Shown here piece after piece: positions 1-8,920 of a stretch of 64,000 nucleotides of DNA. The notes under the pieces were generated by a model that was not told where the DNA came from, did no database searches, and saw only the letters and a list, made by a program, of their open reading frames with translations. How positions within the stretch are numbered: position 1 is the stretch's first letter; every line of letters begins with the position of its first letter. Position numbers and translations under genes: made by a program. Source of the stretch: Metaclostridioides mangenotii (lineage in GTDB: Bacteria > Bacillota > Clostridia > Peptostreptococcales > Peptostreptococcaceae); contig NZ_JAHLOF010000002.1 in NCBI RefSeq assembly GCF_018917235.1, positions 400,485 to 464,484 on the forward strand, read 5' to 3'.

Positions 1-133
1 TATCTTTAAAACTCATCTTCTCTTCATCCCAACTTCCTCTGCAGTAGTAAAAATGTGCATTTTTTATATTATCTTTAAAATTATGTGAGAAGACTGCATC
101 CATTGATTTTTTATCATATGTGAAGTATAGCCT
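1..133 (-). pseudogene. 3' part of an unrecognised, probably flavodoxin-like gene, running off the left edge
   Basis: One minus-strand frame is open from about 133 to the window edge and reads LYFTYDKKSMDAVFSHNFKD followed by aromatic and Cys-rich sequence. It is preceded immediately by an in-frame TAG. The neighbouring frame just upstream reads plausibly (NNVLFWYRGY), so a frameshift near 135-140 is likely. The texture vaguely resembles clostridial flavodoxin-family proteins, but the visible piece is too short to be sure. No ribosome-binding site or intact 5' end lies within the window. Confidence 0.3.
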
Positions 134-278
134 CTATACCAGAATAAAACATTATTATTCCTTAAAACAACTAGTTTTTTTCATCTATAAAGTTCTTACA
201 TAACATTTTTAAAATTGAATATTTTCCTAAAGTTAATTAATTATAGTGACTAATTATAAAACTGTCAATAAATAAAAA

Positions 279-306
279 GAGAATCACAAAAATTTATGAG
301 ATCCTC
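279..306 (-). terminator. Imperfect hairpin terminator after the DsbA-like gene
   Basis: Ten-base arms (279-288 and 297-306) pair with two mismatches. On the minus strand they are followed by a T-rich stretch, just beyond the stop codon of the DsbA-like gene. Confidence 0.5.
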
Positions 307-324
307 TAATTGATAATTATATAT

Positions 325-972
325 TTAATTTATATTTTTTATTTCTTCCGAAATCTTATTTATAACTTTTAAAAGATCCTCATATGGATGTGCTCCTGAT
401 ATCTTGTATTTTCCATTTATCACTAAAGTAGGAACTTCCTCTATCTTGTACTTAGCTACAAGTTTAAAATCCTCATAAACTGCATCCTTCACACGATCAG
501 AATCAAAATGTTCTTTCCACTTTTTGTGATCTAAATCAGTTTTGTCAACACATTCGTATATCACTTCATGTTTTTCAACATTTTTATTTTCTACAAAGAA
601 AGCATGTTGAAGACTATCAAACAAATCCCAATATGCGGACTGTCCACCAACAAAGCCTGCCGCTTTTACTGCATACAGTGATGGCATGGAAATTGGAAAT
701 AAGAAATTTTGTTTTTTCATACCTTCAATATTCATTCTATGCAATTCATCAATTTGATTTGCATGCTCCCAATGTGATAAAATTTCTTCTTTAGCTGCTT
801 CTCTAGATCCAAACATCGTTTTAAAATCTTCCAAGTTGCTTATTAATGCAAATGATCTATGAACTATTTCTATATCAGGATTTTCTTTTACTAATTTTCT
901 CATCTTAAAAGACATTGGGAAACAATAACTACAAAGTATATCGTGAAAAAATTCTATGCTTATCTTTTTCAT
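325..972 (-). CDS. DsbA-family (FrnE-like) thiol oxidoreductase
   Basis: This 215-residue protein has the thioredoxin-fold DsbA/FrnE layout. A CxxC redox motif (CSYC) sits at residues 14-17 just after the first beta strand. A helical insertion follows, and near the C-terminus is the cis-proline loop (EEVPTLVING, about residues 180-190) that packs beside the active site. No signal peptide is visible, so it probably acts in the cytoplasm as a dithiol-disulfide oxidoreductase or isomerase, as FrnE proteins do. The substrate is unknown. A GAGGT ribosome-binding site lies about ten bases before the ATG. It is transcribed alone, with a terminator behind it. Confidence 0.85.
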   Translation of the reverse strand: MKKISIEFFHDILCSYCFPMSFKMRKLVKENPDIEIVHRSFALISNLEDFKTMFGSREAAKEEILSHWEHANQIDELHRMNIEGMKKQNFLFPISMPSLYAVKAAGFVGGQSAYWDLFDSLQHAFFVENKNVEKHEVIYECVDKTDLDHKKWKEHFDSDRVKDAVYEDFKLVAKYKIEEVPTLVINGKYKISGAHPYEDLLKVINKISEEIKNIN

Positions 973-1231
973 TTAAAATACCTCACATTCTTAGAATTTA
1001 ATTTCAAAAGCTTGTTATATTATTATTATATGAATAATACTATAATTTTTTACTTTCTTTGCTTAGTCTCTTATATTAAATAAATACCCAAACAATAAAT
1101 AAAAATACACTATTTAACTAAAAAATACACCTCTTTATAAATCTAAAGGGCGCATTTTTTTCTATGTAAATTTATATTTAAGCTTTTATAATATTTTACT
1201 ATAATTTATATTTTTATTCTAAGTTTTATTC

Positions 1232-1813
1232 CTAATCTTCTACACTGAACTGAAGAATTTCACCTGAAATTGCATTAACCTTTGCGTCATACTCTTTATT
1301 AGCTTTTATAAGTTTGATCTCATAATAGCCATTCCCATCTGCTAACTCACTACTAACAATCGTCCCACCACCAACATAATCTAATAACTTTTGTTTAGCT
1401 TCATCTATACTGATCGATTTATCTACTGAGATATATGTTTCTTTATCCATTTGAATTATATTGCCTTCTGTGCTAATTTCAAAATCATATTTTTTATCTC
1501 CATCTAAGACTTCAATTTCATAATAGCGTATCTCATCGTCATATGATTCATATGCAACTAAAATCTTACCATCGACTTTTTTTTGAGCTATTTTTTTTGC
1601 CTGATCTAATGTTATATCTCTAACATTATTAATACTTTCATTTTTTGATTTTTTAATTGTTATATTAGATTCAGCATCAGATTGTCTATTATCTTTAATC
1701 ACTACTGAATCAGCTTTATTATTGCTTGTTGTACTATGAAAATCTTTTTCAATTTTTTGACATCCTGTTATAAAAACAATTCCTAATAAAAACAATCCTA
1801 ATATTCTTTTCAT
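1232..1813 (-). CDS. Lipoprotein with two PepSY domains
   Basis: The 193-residue product starts with a lipoprotein signal peptide (MKRILGLFLLGIVFITGC; lipidated Cys at residue 18). A Ser/Asn/Lys-rich linker to about residue 65 is followed by two tandem PepSY modules (about 67-125 and 132-192). Each begins with an ITLDQAKKIA or ISIDEAKQKL helix and ends in the YYEIEV...YDFEIS strand pair. PepSY proteins are exported and often inhibit or chaperone peptidases. Here it would be anchored on the outer face of the membrane. The ribosome-binding site GGAGG precedes the ATG. The gene is monocistronic, and its physiological partner is unknown. Confidence 0.85.
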   Translation of the reverse strand: MKRILGLFLLGIVFITGCQKIEKDFHSTTSNNKADSVVIKDNRQSDAESNITIKKSKNESINNVRDITLDQAKKIAQKKVDGKILVAYESYDDEIRYYEIEVLDGDKKYDFEISTEGNIIQMDKETYISVDKSISIDEAKQKLLDYVGGGTIVSSELADGNGYYEIKLIKANKEYDAKVNAISGEILQFSVED

Positions 1814-1865
1814 TAATCCTCCAATCTATATAGTGATAAGGAAAATTTAACACTATATTATCTAA

Positions 1866-1921
1866 AATTTTAGTGAACTTAACTGGTTGAATTCCTACAT
1901 AATATTAAGTTTAGTAAAATT
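1866..1921. repeat. Imperfect inverted repeat upstream of the PepSY lipoprotein gene
   Basis: Two 16-base arms (1866-1881 and 1906-1921) match at 14 positions and are separated by 24 bases. They sit in the intergenic space between the lipoprotein gene (minus) and the small plus-strand gene, so they could be an operator or a transcript hairpin. Function is inferred only from position. Confidence 0.3.
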
Positions 1922-2040
1922 ATTTTAGAAGATTATTAGAAAAAGATGAGAATTAGATTAGAATTGTTATATTTTTCTTGATATATATAATGATCAATAA
2001 ATTAATAATAATTATACGACATATTTTAAGGAGGTTTATT

Positions 2041-2202
2041 ATGCAAAATAACTTATACGAAATAGCTAAACTAAGACATCCAGAGGAAAATGCTATAAAA
2101 AAAGCTGAACAATTAATTAAAGATGAGACTGGTAAAGATCTAGTTATTATAGCTTGGGAGAAGAATATGAGCAACAATGTAAACGAAAATACTCATCACT
2201 AA
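2041..2202 (+). CDS. Small protein of unknown function (53 aa)
   Basis: A strong AAGGAGG site seven bases upstream selects the ATG at 2041 rather than upstream in-frame starts. The 53-residue product is soluble and charged, with a predicted amphipathic helix (YEIAKLRHPEENAIKKAEQL) followed by a short hydrophobic strand (KDLVIIAWEK) and a His-His end. No family was recognised. A strong bidirectional terminator follows directly, so it is a single-gene unit. The good ribosome-binding site and the terminator argue that it is a real gene. Confidence 0.6.
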   Translation: MQNNLYEIAKLRHPEENAIKKAEQLIKDETGKDLVIIAWEKNMSNNVNENTHH

Positions 2203-2252
2203 AATTTAATAATCTACTAAATATAGGTTAATATTATTTTATAATTAGTAAA

Positions 2253-2285
2253 AAACCTCTCATTAAAAAAATTTATGAGAGGTTT
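2253..2285. terminator. Bidirectional terminator
   Basis: A perfect 11-bp stem (2253-2263 with 2275-2285) with an AT loop has T-rich tails on both strands. It ends the small plus-strand gene and the convergent cspC locus on the minus strand. Confidence 0.85.
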
Positions 2286-2298
2286 GATTTTTAAATGA

Positions 2299-3967
2299 TT
2301 ATAAATTATCTGAGATTTTTTGAATCGTCCTTCTAAAATCAACTAATCCATAACCTTGCGAGCTATTTGGATAGTCATAGAGTTCATCTTTTCGTGTTGC
2401 TCCCAACTTTAAGTATGAAGCTAAAGCTTCTGGATACAGTAACATTTTAGGCATACTACTCTGTTTTTTTATATATTCTATAATCAATGCCAACATTCCA
2501 GAAACAACTGAACTACTAACACCTGTTCCCGTTCCTAAACTGTAACTATCATTTCCATAAGTCGAAATAATATTTACTCCTGGTGCTACAATATCAGGCT
2601 TTATTCCAATAATTTTTGTTGGGCCTTTTGATGACCCAACCCATGTTCCATCGTACCTGTTATCATAAGCTCCAACAGTAATTGTCTTTATACACATAAA
2701 GAGTTATGGTAGAAAATGAATCTGAATCGATAAATCCATCACCATTATCTAGAAGATTTTGATTAGGAAGGTAAACATGGTATTCTCCATTCACATATAC
2801 ATCTGGTCTTACCCTAAGAGTCCATGCCCCCGGCTTCATGTTTCTTAAATTTATTTCAAGAAGCTCAGATCCAGTTGATATCCACGGATAAAAGTATCTA
2901 ACTACATATCTTGTATTTTCTAAATTAAAAATTCCAGTGTATTCGTAATAATCAGGTGCATAGTGTGCCGTATAACTAACTTCTCCAGATGGTGAAATAA
3001 TAGTCGCATTAACCCTATCCAAATCAGCACCTTCTAAGTAAATATCTAAATTTTCACCATCTCCGAATTTTATAATAATATCATTCAAATCAAATTCATC
3101 AATAAATTTACCTGCATAATGCATATAAGTATTTTTTTGATTCCCAGCTCCTGTAACAACAACTACTCCTGGGTATTGAAGTTCATTAAATGTATTAAGA
3201 AGGGTATTAAGACCGTATGATGATCTTGCTGCAATTGTTAAATTAATTATTAAAGATTTTTGTTCTTTAATTGCAATATCTATAGAATAAGAAACAGCTG
3301 CTAAAAAGTCTGATGCAGTGTAGTTTTCCTTTTCAACATAATATTTTCCGGGATATGTCCTTAATTTAACTACGATTAAGTCGGCTCCTTCAGATATACC
3401 TTTATTATTGGAATCCAACCTGCCTTCTCCTACAACTATCCCAGCTGCCATTGTGCCAGTGCCTACATCATCTCTACTTAAACTTGCATCATTTCTTGCT
3501 ATAGCTGCATTTATTTCATCGCTAGTAAACTCGCTACCAAATAAATATCCCTCAGGAGGTGGATTTATACTACCTTCTTGATCCCAAAGATTTATTATCT
3601 TACTGGTTCCATTATTTCTAATCAGATCTGGATGTAGGTAGTCAACCCCTGAATCAATAATTGCAATTAAAACACCATCACCCGTAATATCATTGTAGAC
3701 ATTATTATATATATAATCTACTCCTGAAACTTCCCTTGCACTATCTCCTGAAGAGTTATATTCTGACATTTCTATCATTGAACTCATCGGAATAGATTCG
3801 CCATACCAAGATACTTCATATATATTGTTTAATATTTTATAATTAAAATCTTCTGGTGTATATAAAACAGCCAATCTTTCATTTAATATAATAAAATTAT
3901 TTAGACCTAACGCAAAAAAAGCAGAAGCAATATCATCCTGATAAACTATATAAAAAGACTTCTCCAT
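2299..3967 (-). pseudogene. cspC: cspC germination pseudoprotease, interrupted by a single-base frameshift
   Basis: The subtilisin-like (S8) product begins MEKSFYIVYQDDI, closely resembling clostridial CspC. CspC is the catalytically dead Csp protein that transmits germinant signals in spores. The triad Asp is present (IIDSG, D105). The catalytic His is Thr (T170, in VGTGTM). The catalytic Ser is Gly (GTGV, about residue 482 after repair), which matches the substitutions known in C. difficile CspC. Around 2692-2700 the frame shifts after ...STITL. The rest (TITVGAYDN...GLVDFRRTIQ) continues in another frame down to 2299. Removing one T from a TTT run joins the two parts. The change is either a real mutation or a sequencing error. 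It follows cspA by nine bases, with GGAGG before its ATG. Confidence 0.8.
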
Positions 3968-3976
3968 ATTTCCCTC

Positions 3977-5662
3977 CTATCTAAAAACATCAAACATTTT
4001 TCTGATATCTAATACTCCGTAACCATAACTATTATTTGGGTACTGTATATTCTGATTTTGATTAGCGCCTAATTTTAAAAATGTTTTTAAATTTGACAAA
4101 TATGCTTGTTTAGGATAAAATCCATCGACAAGAGTGTATTGAAAGTACATTGCCGCACCGCCAGACACGTGAGCTGCTGCAGCTCCTGTCCCTGTGATAG
4201 TTCCATATCTATTATTTGGGAATGGAGCTATTATACTTACCCCAGGAGCTATTATATCGGGCTTTAACCAATTTTGTATTGTTGGGCCTCTTGACGAACC
4301 ATTCCACAAACTTCTATTTAGAGAATTATATGCTCCTATAGTAATAATTTCTTCCCTTATTCCCGGATAATTGATCGTATAATCCGGTTGCGGATTTCTA
4401 AATCTAGTTCCACTTTTTATAAATACTCTATTCGGAAGATATAAGTTATATCTTCCATTAATTATACTTATACCTGTAAGTCTAATACTCCAAACTCCAC
4501 GTTTAACATTTTTTAAATATATTTGAGTATACTGTTGACCTGATAGAGCAGTCGGATATGTTGAAATTAGAGTGTATTCGGTACCTTCTAAATCAAATAA
4601 ACCGCTAACTTCTAAATAACTTGAATAAGCACCTATATTTCTCGTATATTCTCCTGAAGGCGAATATACTCTAACATCCATTTGATCTGGACTTTCTACC
4701 CATAGATCTATAGTTAATTCTTCCTCATCTTCACTAAGCTCAAATTCTACATTTGCCTCTTCACCCTTAAAATTAATTCTACCAGATGTATGTGTCTGTG
4801 TATCACCTTCATCTCCCGCTCCTACAACTTCGCAGTATCCCCTATCATAATATCTTGTAGTATCGATATTTGTAAGGCCTAATAGATTATTACTTCCAAA
4901 AGATAAATTTATAACTATAGGTCTTCTCAACTGAGCTGCCTTTTTATATGCGTATTCTGATGAAACATGTAACATTGCATCATTATAAAAACCATCTATA
5001 GTAGCTAATTTTACAATAATAAGTTCTGCATCTTCTGCAATACCAGCATACTCTGCATTGATATTTCCCATACCCGCGCATATTCCACTTATCATTGTTC
5101 CTCGTCCAATCTCATCTTGTGATAGACTTGCATCGTTTTCTTGAATAGCTTTATTAATATCTTCTCTCGTATATTCTGTTCCAATGTAAAATCCCTCAGG
5201 AGGATTACCATCCTTTGTTTGATCCCATAAATAGAGTATTTTTGATGTTCCATCTGGATATATAAAGTCTTGGTGTAAATAGTCTATCCCGCTATCAGCA
5301 ACTGCAATTATTACTCCTCTTCCCGTTATTGAAATGTTAGGGTTATTCTTAAAATAATTTACACCTATGTCTTCAGTTGAAACAATACCATTTGTTATAT
5401 CTTCAGATACTTTAGACAATGGAGCCATCCTTACTGTTTTCTTAACATTTGAAACTGATCTCATACTTAGTATATCTTCGAGACCTCTTACGAAGTTTCT
5501 GCTATTTAAACGTAATACGCCATAATTATCACCTAGTCTAAGGAATTCATATTGATATCCAGCTGCTGTATACTCGTTAAAAAATTCAGGTGAAAATGTA
5601 ATATTAAGATCATATAAAACACTGGTTTGCCTCTTGAGACTATGATTTATATTTTTATTCAT
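3977..5662 (-). CDS. cspA: CspA-like subtilase pseudoprotease (germination)
   Basis: This 561-residue subtilisin-like protein has the Csp arrangement: an N-terminal prodomain-like segment (1-100), a split S8 domain, and a jelly-roll-like insertion (about 290-410). The Asp of the triad is kept (VADSG, D123). The His position is Arg (GRGTM, R187) and the Ser position is Gly (ITGTGAAAA, G493), so proteolysis is not expected. In C. difficile, CspA is a pseudoprotease made as the CspBA fusion and needed for CspC packaging and cogerminant sensing. Here it stands alone, with no active CspB domain fused or adjacent and no sleC in the window. AAGGAATG precedes the ATG. It is first in an operon with cspC. 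Confidence 0.75.
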   Translation of the reverse strand: MNKNINHSLKRQTSVLYDLNITFSPEFFNEYTAAGYQYEFLRLGDNYGVLRLNSRNFVRGLEDILSMRSVSNVKKTVRMAPLSKVSEDITNGIVSTEDIGVNYFKNNPNISITGRGVIIAVADSGIDYLHQDFIYPDGTSKILYLWDQTKDGNPPEGFYIGTEYTREDINKAIQENDASLSQDEIGRGTMISGICAGMGNINAEYAGIAEDAELIIVKLATIDGFYNDAMLHVSSEYAYKKAAQLRRPIVINLSFGSNNLLGLTNIDTTRYYDRGYCEVVGAGDEGDTQTHTSGRINFKGEEANVEFELSEDEEELTIDLWVESPDQMDVRVYSPSGEYTRNIGAYSSYLEVSGLFDLEGTEYTLISTYPTALSGQQYTQIYLKNVKRGVWSIRLTGISIINGRYNLYLPNRVFIKSGTRFRNPQPDYTINYPGIREEIITIGAYNSLNRSLWNGSSRGPTIQNWLKPDIIAPGVSIIAPFPNNRYGTITGTGAAAAHVSGGAAMYFQYTLVDGFYPKQAYLSNLKTFLKLGANQNQNIQYPNNSYGYGVLDIRKMFDVFR

Positions 5663-6157
5663 TATATCATTCCTTTTTTAATTAATACATTAATAAAATA
5701 CGAATTATATTATATGATAAATTGTTTAATGTTTATAAAAAATAAATTAGTATAATATTAATGTATATAATAAAAAATTGAAAAATATAACTCTATAGCT
5801 TAGCTATATTTAGAATCTTCCTATTAAAGTAGTTCCCACCTTTATATTTTCCATATATAACTTTATGCATTATAATAATATTTCCTATTAATAACATCTA
5901 AGTATAAGCCAAACACCATACATTTTATTTTCGATTATAATAATGGTACTTATTATAGTATATACATTTAAATATTGTATCATAATATAAAATTATTGAT
6001 ATACAATAAATTAATATTGTTTTTTGTTGAGTAACATGATAAAATGTATTTATAATAATCAAAGAAGGTGGATACAATATGGAAAATAGTAATATTAATT
6101 AAAAAATTTAATATTAAAATATATATTTATAACTTCAAAGAAAGTTGAGGAAACGTT
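5663..6157. other. Intergenic stretch between cspA and the DUF2975 gene
   Basis: It holds the divergent promoter regions of the two flanking genes. On the minus strand a 25-codon frame (about 5795-5872) begins MHKVIYGKYK and may be a remnant or a very small gene. On the plus strand a 7-codon frame at 6079 with an AAGGTGG site (MENSNIN) precedes the DUF2975 gene. Neither is convincing alone. No cspB sequence is visible. Confidence 0.4.
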
Positions 6158-6646
6158 ATGAAAAAAGACTCAAGTATAAAAATATTAGATAAAATTGTTT
6201 TGATAGGAATTATTTTAACTATAATTACTCTTTTAGCTACACCATTAATATTAACAGCTTATTTTAAATCTGGTTTAGGGATATTAGGAAGTAACATGCC
6301 AATGAATATATCAATCGGAATATATATATGCGCAACACCTTATGTTATTGCATTGTTTTATTTAAAAAACTTATGCAAAATAATATCAATGGGACAAATA
6401 TTTTCAAGAGAAATACCTAGATATTTAAAACAAATATCATTTTGCGCATTTAGTGAAATTTTATTATTTAATATTGTACAAATATCATTATATTACTTTT
6501 TTGATTTATACATGTATGGACTAACTGTCGTGTCATCAGTTATAATTTCTTTTGTTTCTTTAGCAATTGGATTTTTATGTTTTGTTTTAGCCAATTTTTT
6601 TGAAACTGCTATAGAAATAAAAGAAGAAAATGATCACACTATATAA
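6158..6646 (+). CDS. DUF2975 membrane protein
   Basis: This 162-residue protein has four predicted membrane segments (about residues 12-34, 46-68, 88-112 and 118-146) and ends with the family-typical FFETAIEIKEENDHTI tail. That tail and the spacing of the helices identify DUF2975. These proteins are often paired with a small HTH (YozG-like) regulator and are linked to bacteriocin or stress loci, but no HTH partner follows here. A strong terminator comes directly after. The site GTTGAGG lies upstream of the ATG. The molecular role is unknown. Confidence 0.75.
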   Translation: MKKDSSIKILDKIVLIGIILTIITLLATPLILTAYFKSGLGILGSNMPMNISIGIYICATPYVIALFYLKNLCKIISMGQIFSREIPRYLKQISFCAFSEILLFNIVQISLYYFFDLYMYGLTVVSSVIISFVSLAIGFLCFVLANFFETAIEIKEENDHTI

Positions 6647-6680
6647 GAGGTGTAATATATAATCTTAATAAAATAAAAAG

Positions 6681-6714
6681 ACGCCAAGTTCTATAAAAAA
6701 TGTAGAAGTTGGCG
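6681..6714. terminator. Terminator after the DUF2975 gene
   Basis: Thirteen-base arms (6681-6693 and 6702-6714) pair with one mismatch around an A-rich loop, followed by T-rich sequence. It separates the convergent DUF2975 and tetR-like genes. Confidence 0.8.
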
Positions 6715-6779
6715 TTTATATTTTAATGTAAATAGAAATGGATTAAAAGAATTCCCTTTTTAATAAAATTTATTAGATT

Positions 6780-7319
6780 TTAAAATTTAAGCAAAATTTT
6801 ATAGAGTATAGATGAAATTTGATTTTGTGGTACGATTAATCCATCATTCAACCACTCTACTAATACACCCACAACTCCAGAAACAATAAATATAGATTCA
6901 ACTTCATCAAATTCAGATATATTTTTACATAATCCCTCTTGTAATACTTTATTATTAAAAAAATTCTTAAGTTTATTAAGGTTTTTTCCATTTGAATCTG
7001 ACTGAATAAGAAGTAAAAAAATATCTTGATTATTTTGAAAATATTCTGTAATATTTATTGTAAATGTTAAAAGGTTTGTTGGATTACAACTCGGATAGGA
7101 CGCATCAAATAATCGTCCAAGTTCACAATACAATTCATCTTCTATATGATCGTACAGATCATAAACATCATTATAGTGTAAGTAAAATGTGCCTCTACCA
7201 AGATCAGCTTTTCTTGATATTTCAGACACTGTTATGCGGTTAAGTTTCTTTTCCTTCATAAGGGATAAGAATGCTTCACGGATAGCTTTTTTTGTTTTAA
7301 TTGATCGTCTATCTTTCAT
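6780..7319 (-). CDS. TetR-family transcriptional regulator
   Basis: In this 179-residue protein, residues 9-55 form the TetR helix-turn-helix (TKKAIREAFLSLMKEKKLNRITVSEISRKADLGRGTFYLHY). The remainder is a helical ligand-binding and dimerisation domain that resembles the DhaS-like or uncharacterised clostridial type. GGAGGAATAT precedes the ATG. It is divergent from the flavodoxin/ferredoxin gene. Two long palindromes lie in the shared intergenic region, so it probably represses itself and that gene. The inducer is unknown. Confidence 0.85.
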   Translation of the reverse strand: MKDRRSIKTKKAIREAFLSLMKEKKLNRITVSEISRKADLGRGTFYLHYNDVYDLYDHIEDELYCELGRLFDASYPSCNPTNLLTFTINITEYFQNNQDIFLLLIQSDSNGKNLNKLKNFFNNKVLQEGLCKNISEFDEVESIFIVSGVVGVLVEWLNDGLIVPQNQISSILYKILLKF

Positions 7320-7348
7320 ATATTCCTCCTAAACAATACACTTTTCAG

Positions 7349-7374
7349 TTAAGTGTGCAATATTGAACACTTAA
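7349..7374. promoter_or_regulatory. Palindromic operator candidate 1
   Basis: A 26-bp palindrome (13-base half-sites with one mismatch) has outer arms TTAAGTGT and ACACTTAA. It lies 30 bp upstream of the tetR-like start. It shares the TGAACAC half-site with operator candidate 2. Confidence 0.55.
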
Positions 7375-7411
7375 TAGGTAATTGCCGATTGTATGAATTA
7401 ATAACTAAAAG

Positions 7412-7453
7412 TATAATGAACACATGAGCATAAGTCAACATATGTTCATTATA
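7412..7453. promoter_or_regulatory. Palindromic operator candidate 2
   Basis: Fifteen-base arms (7412-7426 and 7439-7453, one mismatch), each containing TGAACA or its complement, flank a 12-base centre and end 29 bp before the flavodoxin/ferredoxin gene. This is a likely binding site for the divergent TetR-family protein. Confidence 0.5.
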
Positions 7454-7482
7454 TTGTAAATAGATTTTTAGGAGAGATAATT

Positions 7483-8232
7483 ATGATTTTATATTTTACC
7501 GGTACAGGTAATAGTAGGTATGTAGCTCAAAATATTGCAAAAGAAATAAATGATGAAATAGTTTCAATAAATCATCTTATGAAACAAAAAATTAAAAAGC
7601 AACTGGTGTCAAAAGATCGTCCATTTGTATTCGTATGCCCAACATATGCATGGAGACTTCCCCATGTTGTGACTGAGTTTATCACAACAATGACTTACTC
7701 TGGAAGTAACAAGGTATATTTCATAATGATATGTGGAGCTGATACATCGAACTCAATAAGCTATATTAAACAGTTATGCGAAGATAAAAACTGGGATTTG
7801 AAAGGTATAGCAGAGGTTATAATGCCTGATAATTATATAGCTTTATTTCCTTCATCTGATGAAAATACCGCAAAACAAATAATTCAAAGAGCTAATCCTC
7901 TGATACATCAAATTGCTTCAGATATACGTAATGAACATAATTTTATCAAAATTGCTCCAAGTGGATTTAAGGGAAAAATAAAGAGCGGAATTGTAAATGT
8001 ACTTTTCTATAAATTATTTGTGAATGCGAACGGCTTTCATACTACTAAACGCTGTACTGGTTGTGGAAAGTGCGTAAAGTTATGTCCTCTTAATAATATT
8101 GAGCTGAATAACAATAGGCCTTATTGGTCAAGTAATTGTACCCATTGTATGGCATGTATTTCTTGTTGTCCTAATGAAGCCATTGAGTACAAAAATAAAA
8201 CACAAGGTAAAACTAGATATTATTTGAAATAA
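7483..8232 (+). CDS. EFR1-type flavodoxin/2[4Fe-4S] ferredoxin fusion protein
   Basis: In this 249-residue protein, residues 1-160 are a flavodoxin-like FMN fold starting ILYFTGTGNSRYVA (phosphate-binding loop TGTGNS). Residues 185-235 carry two CxxCxxCxxxC clusters (CTGCGKCVKLCP and CTHCMACISCCP) for two [4Fe-4S] centres. This fusion is the EFR1-type ferredoxin, presumed to shuttle electrons in anaerobes; the partner enzyme is unknown. The site AGGAGAG precedes the ATG. Expression is probably under the divergent TetR protein. A terminator of the GGGTAGC family follows. Confidence 0.85.
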   Translation: MILYFTGTGNSRYVAQNIAKEINDEIVSINHLMKQKIKKQLVSKDRPFVFVCPTYAWRLPHVVTEFITTMTYSGSNKVYFIMICGADTSNSISYIKQLCEDKNWDLKGIAEVIMPDNYIALFPSSDENTAKQIIQRANPLIHQIASDIRNEHNFIKIAPSGFKGKIKSGIVNVLFYKLFVNANGFHTTKRCTGCGKCVKLCPLNNIELNNNRPYWSSNCTHCMACISCCPNEAIEYKNKTQGKTRYYLK

Positions 8233-8235
8233 AAA

Positions 8236-8262
8236 AAAGGGTAGCAAAATTAGCTACCCTTT
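8236..8262 (+). terminator. GGGTAGC-family hairpin terminator
   Basis: Arms GGGTAGC (8239-8245) and GCTACCC (8253-8259), extended by flanking AAA/TTT, lie just after the stop codon. It is the first of eight similar hairpins between 8.2 and 19.9 kb. Confidence 0.8.
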
Positions 8263-8419
8263 CCTATACTCAGAAAGCAGTTTATCGTCTTTTTCTCCTC
8301 TTAGTACTGTAAAACTAAGCGACTTATACATACATTTCTATTAATAAAAAAGCAAACATAATAGTGCAATAGAAAAATGAAATAACTATTTGTTTTTATG
8401 TTGCAAAATTTAATCAATA

Positions 8420-8458
8420 AAAATCTGTAGGCCTCAATATACTAAACCTACAGATTTT
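8420..8458. terminator. Terminator downstream of speD
   Basis: A perfect 12-bp stem (8420-8431 with 8447-8458) has T/A-rich tails on both strands. It ends the minus-strand bpsA-speD operon. Confidence 0.8.
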
Positions 8459-8500
8459 TTAAGTATAATTTTTATCCTCGTTTAAATTAAATCTCGATAT

Positions 8501-8884
8501 TTACAACGCTTGTTGCTTAGTAAAACGATCTGTTATACCCCTAGATATCTCTGTTAGGTCATACCTTTCCGCCTTTAATTTTTCTTCTAAAAACTTAAAG
8601 GCGGTAAAAGGTTTTATTGTGTTCCCACAAGTAAATAAATCTACAGCAGCATATCCATATTCAGGCCAAGTATGAATTGCTAAATGTGATTCTTCAATAA
8701 CGATAACCCCACTAACACCCCAGGGACTAAATGTATGAAATACGCTTTCCACTATTGTAGCTTGAGCCACTTTAGCAGATTCTATCATATATTTTTCAAT
8801 TAGCGATGTATTTTTTAATATTTTACTATCGCATTCATAGTACTCAATTAAAAGATGTTTTCCCAATTGTTTTAGTTTCATCAT
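8501..8884 (-). CDS. speD: S-adenosylmethionine decarboxylase proenzyme
   Basis: This 127-residue product is the short prokaryotic SpeD/SpeH class. The sequence [12 protein letters not shown] (about residues 65-76) contains the Ser that self-cleaves to form the pyruvoyl group, with the conserved His and Glu around it. Cys-containing FTCGNT (about 86-91) matches the catalytic Cys loop. The enzyme makes decarboxylated S-adenosylmethionine, the aminopropyl donor for polyamines. It lies 36 bp behind the bpsA-like gene in an apparent operon, so its product is presumably used by BpsA rather than a classical SpeE, which is absent here. AAGGAG precedes the ATG. Confidence 0.93.
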   Translation of the reverse strand: MMKLKQLGKHLLIEYYECDSKILKNTSLIEKYMIESAKVAQATIVESVFHTFSPWGVSGVIVIEESHLAIHTWPEYGYAAVDLFTCGNTIKPFTAFKFLEEKLKAERYDLTEISRGITDRFTKQQAL

Positions 8885-8920
8885 GATTTCTGCTCCTTTT
8901 CAATTGTTTATTACCTTTAA

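Noticed and set aside
3977..5662. Active subtilisin protease
   Set aside because: The catalytic His and Ser positions are Arg and Gly, so only the fold is retained.
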